Source: Lachnospiraceae bacterium (GTDB lineage Bacteria > Bacillota > Clostridia > Lachnospirales > Lachnospiraceae). Taken from it: 8,276 bases of DNA. The position numbers and the translations under genes are program-made. The notes beneath the pieces were generated by a model that did not search any database, was not told the origin of the DNA, and saw only the letters and a program-made list of their open reading frames with translations. Location: the NCBI GenBank assembly GCA_017446125.1, contig JAFSRL010000139.1:1-8276 (forward strand), in the 5' to 3' direction. Positions 7,173 through 8,276 of this stretch are shown piece after piece (position 1 is the stretch's first letter; the number at the start of each line of letters is the position of its first letter).

Positions 7173-8222
7173 GTGAAGGAAATGGTTCCCTGTCAAGAAT
7201 TGTATCAGGAAGGCAGAAAGCAACTGACAGAAGCCGGTATCGGGGAGGCTGCCCTGGATGCCAGGCTTCTTTTAGAATACGCCTGCGGTATCACGCATGA
7301 ACTGCTGCTTGCGCATCCGGATAAGCCGGTGGCAAAAGAGGCTGCAAAGGCGTATCTTGAGCTGATTGCGCAGCGCGCGAAGCGGGTGCCCGTGGCGTAC
7401 TTAACCAAAACGCAGGAATTCATGGGGCTGACATTCAAGGTAAACGAGAACGTCCTCATCCCCAACCCCGACACCGAGACCCTCGTCGAGGCGGCGCTAA
7501 AGTGCCTGCAAGGTGACAAAAGGGACAGGTCCGGAGGTGACAAAGGGGACGGGTTCAAATGTCACCTGAACTCCAAGGTGACATTTGGACCTGTCCCCTT
7601 TGTCACCTCAACTACCACTGACGACACCGTAAGAATCCTCGACCTGTGCACGGGTTCCGGCTGCGTGGGGCTTTCGCTCCTGCACTACAGCACCGGCACA
7701 ACCCTTGTCGCAACGGATATTTCGGAGGACGCGCTGCATGTCGCCCGTGAGAATGCACACGCGCTTGGGCTTGCGGAGCGGGCGGCGTTTGTTTGTTGCG
7801 ATGTTTATCCAAGTGAGTCAAGAGGGACGGGTACACTGACTCATTTTTCACAGTGTCGTGAGCAGCCAACTGTGTCAGCAGAAAAACGAGTCAGTGTACC
7901 CGTCCCCATGACTCACCGTTACAACCTCATCGTCGCGAACCCCCCCTACATCGCGACGGACGTCATCGAAACCCTTGCCCCCGAGGTGAAGTGCGCAGAG
8001 CCCAGGCTCGCGCTCGACGGCGGCGCGGACGGCCTTGCCTTCTACCGCCGCATTCTGAAAGACATCGAAACGTACTTAGCCCCCGGCGGGAGCCTCGTTG
8101 TCGAAATCGGCTTCGACCAGGGGAACGCGGTCGCGGAGATGTTCCGCGCGGCGGGGCTGAAGAACGTGAAGATTTTGAAGGATTTGAACGGACTGGATCG
8201 TGTTGTGGCAGGACACAGGTGA
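7173..8222 (+). CDS. prmC: Release factor glutamine methyltransferase PrmC carrying two in-frame repeat insertions
   Basis: PrmC N5-methylates the Gln of the GGQ motif in release factors RF1 and RF2 using S-adenosylmethionine. The N-terminal helical release-factor-binding domain spans about 1-85, followed by VLIPNPDTETLVE (94-106, where most relatives have IPRP), SAM motif I ILDLCTGSGCVG (155-166), ATDIS (180-184) and the catalytic NPPY (256-259). The C-terminal KDLNGLDRVVAGHR is family-like. At 349 aa it is about 70 aa longer than usual. The excess is residues about 114-146 and 214-248, which are translated palindromic repeats (7511-7608, 7814-7915). Both sit outside the catalytic motifs, between the domains and before the NPPY strand, so the enzyme may still work. 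GTG 7173 is preceded by AGAAGG (7156-7161). ATG 7182 is an alternative. Stop codon TGA is the first triplet of a third repeat copy. Confidence 0.92.
   Translation: MKEMVPCQELYQEGRKQLTEAGIGEAALDARLLLEYACGITHELLLAHPDKPVAKEAAKAYLELIAQRAKRVPVAYLTKTQEFMGLTFKVNENVLIPNPDTETLVEAALKCLQGDKRDRSGGDKGDGFKCHLNSKVTFGPVPFVTSTTTDDTVRILDLCTGSGCVGLSLLHYSTGTTLVATDISEDALHVARENAHALGLAERAAFVCCDVYPSESRGTGTLTHFSQCREQPTVSAEKRVSVPVPMTHRYNLIVANPPYIATDVIETLAPEVKCAEPRLALDGGADGLAFYRRILKDIETYLAPGGSLVVEIGFDQGNAVAEMFRAAGLKNVKILKDLNGLDRVVAGHR
7511..7608. repeat. REP/BIME-like palindromic element inside prmC (AGGTGAC type)
   Basis: Two 33-base units face each other (7535-7567 and 7576-7608) around an 8-base loop. 31 of 33 positions are complementary, and the two differences are G-U wobbles on the + strand RNA, so the transcript could pair along the whole arm. 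Each unit has its own terminal inverted repeat (AGGTGACA...TGTCACCT) around a GGGGAC(A/G)GGT core. A further partial unit (7511-7532) repeats the first 22 bases of the unit at 7535 with 3 differences. The element is translated without a stop as roughly residues 114-146 of PrmC. Confidence 0.9.
7814..7915. repeat. REP/BIME-like palindromic element inside prmC (TGAGTCA type)
   Basis: The unit at 7814-7843 has arms TGAGTCA and TGACTCA around a GGGACGGGTACAC core, and an inverted copy lies at 7887-7915. The spacer continues the pairing: TTTTTC...ACAGT on one side and ACTGT...GAAAAA on the other, with an extra GTCAGCA bulge on the 3' side and a central loop of about 14 bases. The span is 102 bases, exactly 34 codons, read as about residues 214-248 of PrmC with no stop. 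The core matches the AGGTGAC-type element 200 bases upstream, but the arms differ. Confidence 0.9.
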
Positions 8223-8248
8223 GTCAGGGGGACGGGTACACTGACTCA
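8220..8248. repeat. Single TGAGTCA-type palindromic unit at the prmC stop codon
   Basis: A 29-base unit with TGAGTCA/TGACTCA arms and a GGGGGACGGGTACAC core is nearly identical to the unit at 7814, differing mainly by a one-base indel. Its first three bases are the prmC stop codon TGA. A second, inverted unit might follow, but the window ends 28 bases later and I see none in what remains. The last 28 bases (8249-8276) show nothing else recognisable. Confidence 0.9.
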
Positions 8249-8276
8249 TTCTGCGAACGGTTCACTTCTATCCAAC

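Noticed and set aside
7511..7915. CRISPR array reading of the repeats in prmC
   Set aside because: The units alternate in orientation, differ in arm sequence, have no regularly sized unique spacers and are translated as part of prmC.
7173..8222. prmC as a pseudogene because of the insertions
   Set aside because: The frame is continuous from start to stop, motif I and NPPY are intact, and both insertions avoid conserved segments. Reduced activity cannot be excluded.

Overview
The window looks like a chromosomal segment of an anaerobic Firmicute, most likely a Clostridia/Lachnospiraceae-type bacterium. This rests on Firmicute-style AGGAGG ribosome binding sites, a lipoprotein solute-binding protein, a DUF1385/YqhQ membrane protein, and the order rpmE - yqhQ - prmC, which I know from Clostridia, where prfA commonly follows. 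The taxonomic call is inference. All recognised genes are on the + strand.

Positions 1-5705 hold an lsr-type autoinducer-2 (AI-2) import operon in the enterobacterial order lsrA-lsrC-lsrD-lsrB-lsrF. It encodes a double-domain ABC ATPase, two permeases, a lipoprotein receptor and the P-HPD thiolase LsrF. The genes are tightly coupled: lsrA/lsrC and lsrC/lsrD overlap by ATGA, and 26-base and 18-base gaps follow. A near-consensus promoter (TTGACT, 17 bases, TACGAT) sits almost on top of the lsrA start, so a very short or absent leader is possible. LsrB keeps four of the six classical AI-2 contacts and changes the other two (P to N, A to S). The kinase LsrK, regulator LsrR and LsrG are not in the window.

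Positions 5706-5897 are intergenic. They hold a strong 17-bp hairpin without a U tract, two tandem 18-base units with A7 tracts, and an extended -10 promoter for the next block.

Positions 5898-8222 form a housekeeping block: zinc-type ribosomal protein L31 (rpmE), YqhQ/DUF1385 (TTG start 5 bases after rpmE), and the release-factor glutamine methyltransferase prmC.

The most unusual signal is in prmC. Two long palindromic elements (about 98 and 102 bases) lie inside the coding frame without breaking it. They add about 33 and 34 residues at two presumed surface sites and lengthen the protein to 349 aa against a usual 280 or so. A third, single-unit copy begins exactly at the prmC stop codon and supplies its TGA. 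All units share a GGGAC(A/G)GGT core between short complementary arms, but the arms differ in sequence between elements. They resemble REP/BIME repeats of the kind mobilised by RAYT (Y1) transposases, and in behaviour the in-frame palindromic elements of Rickettsia.
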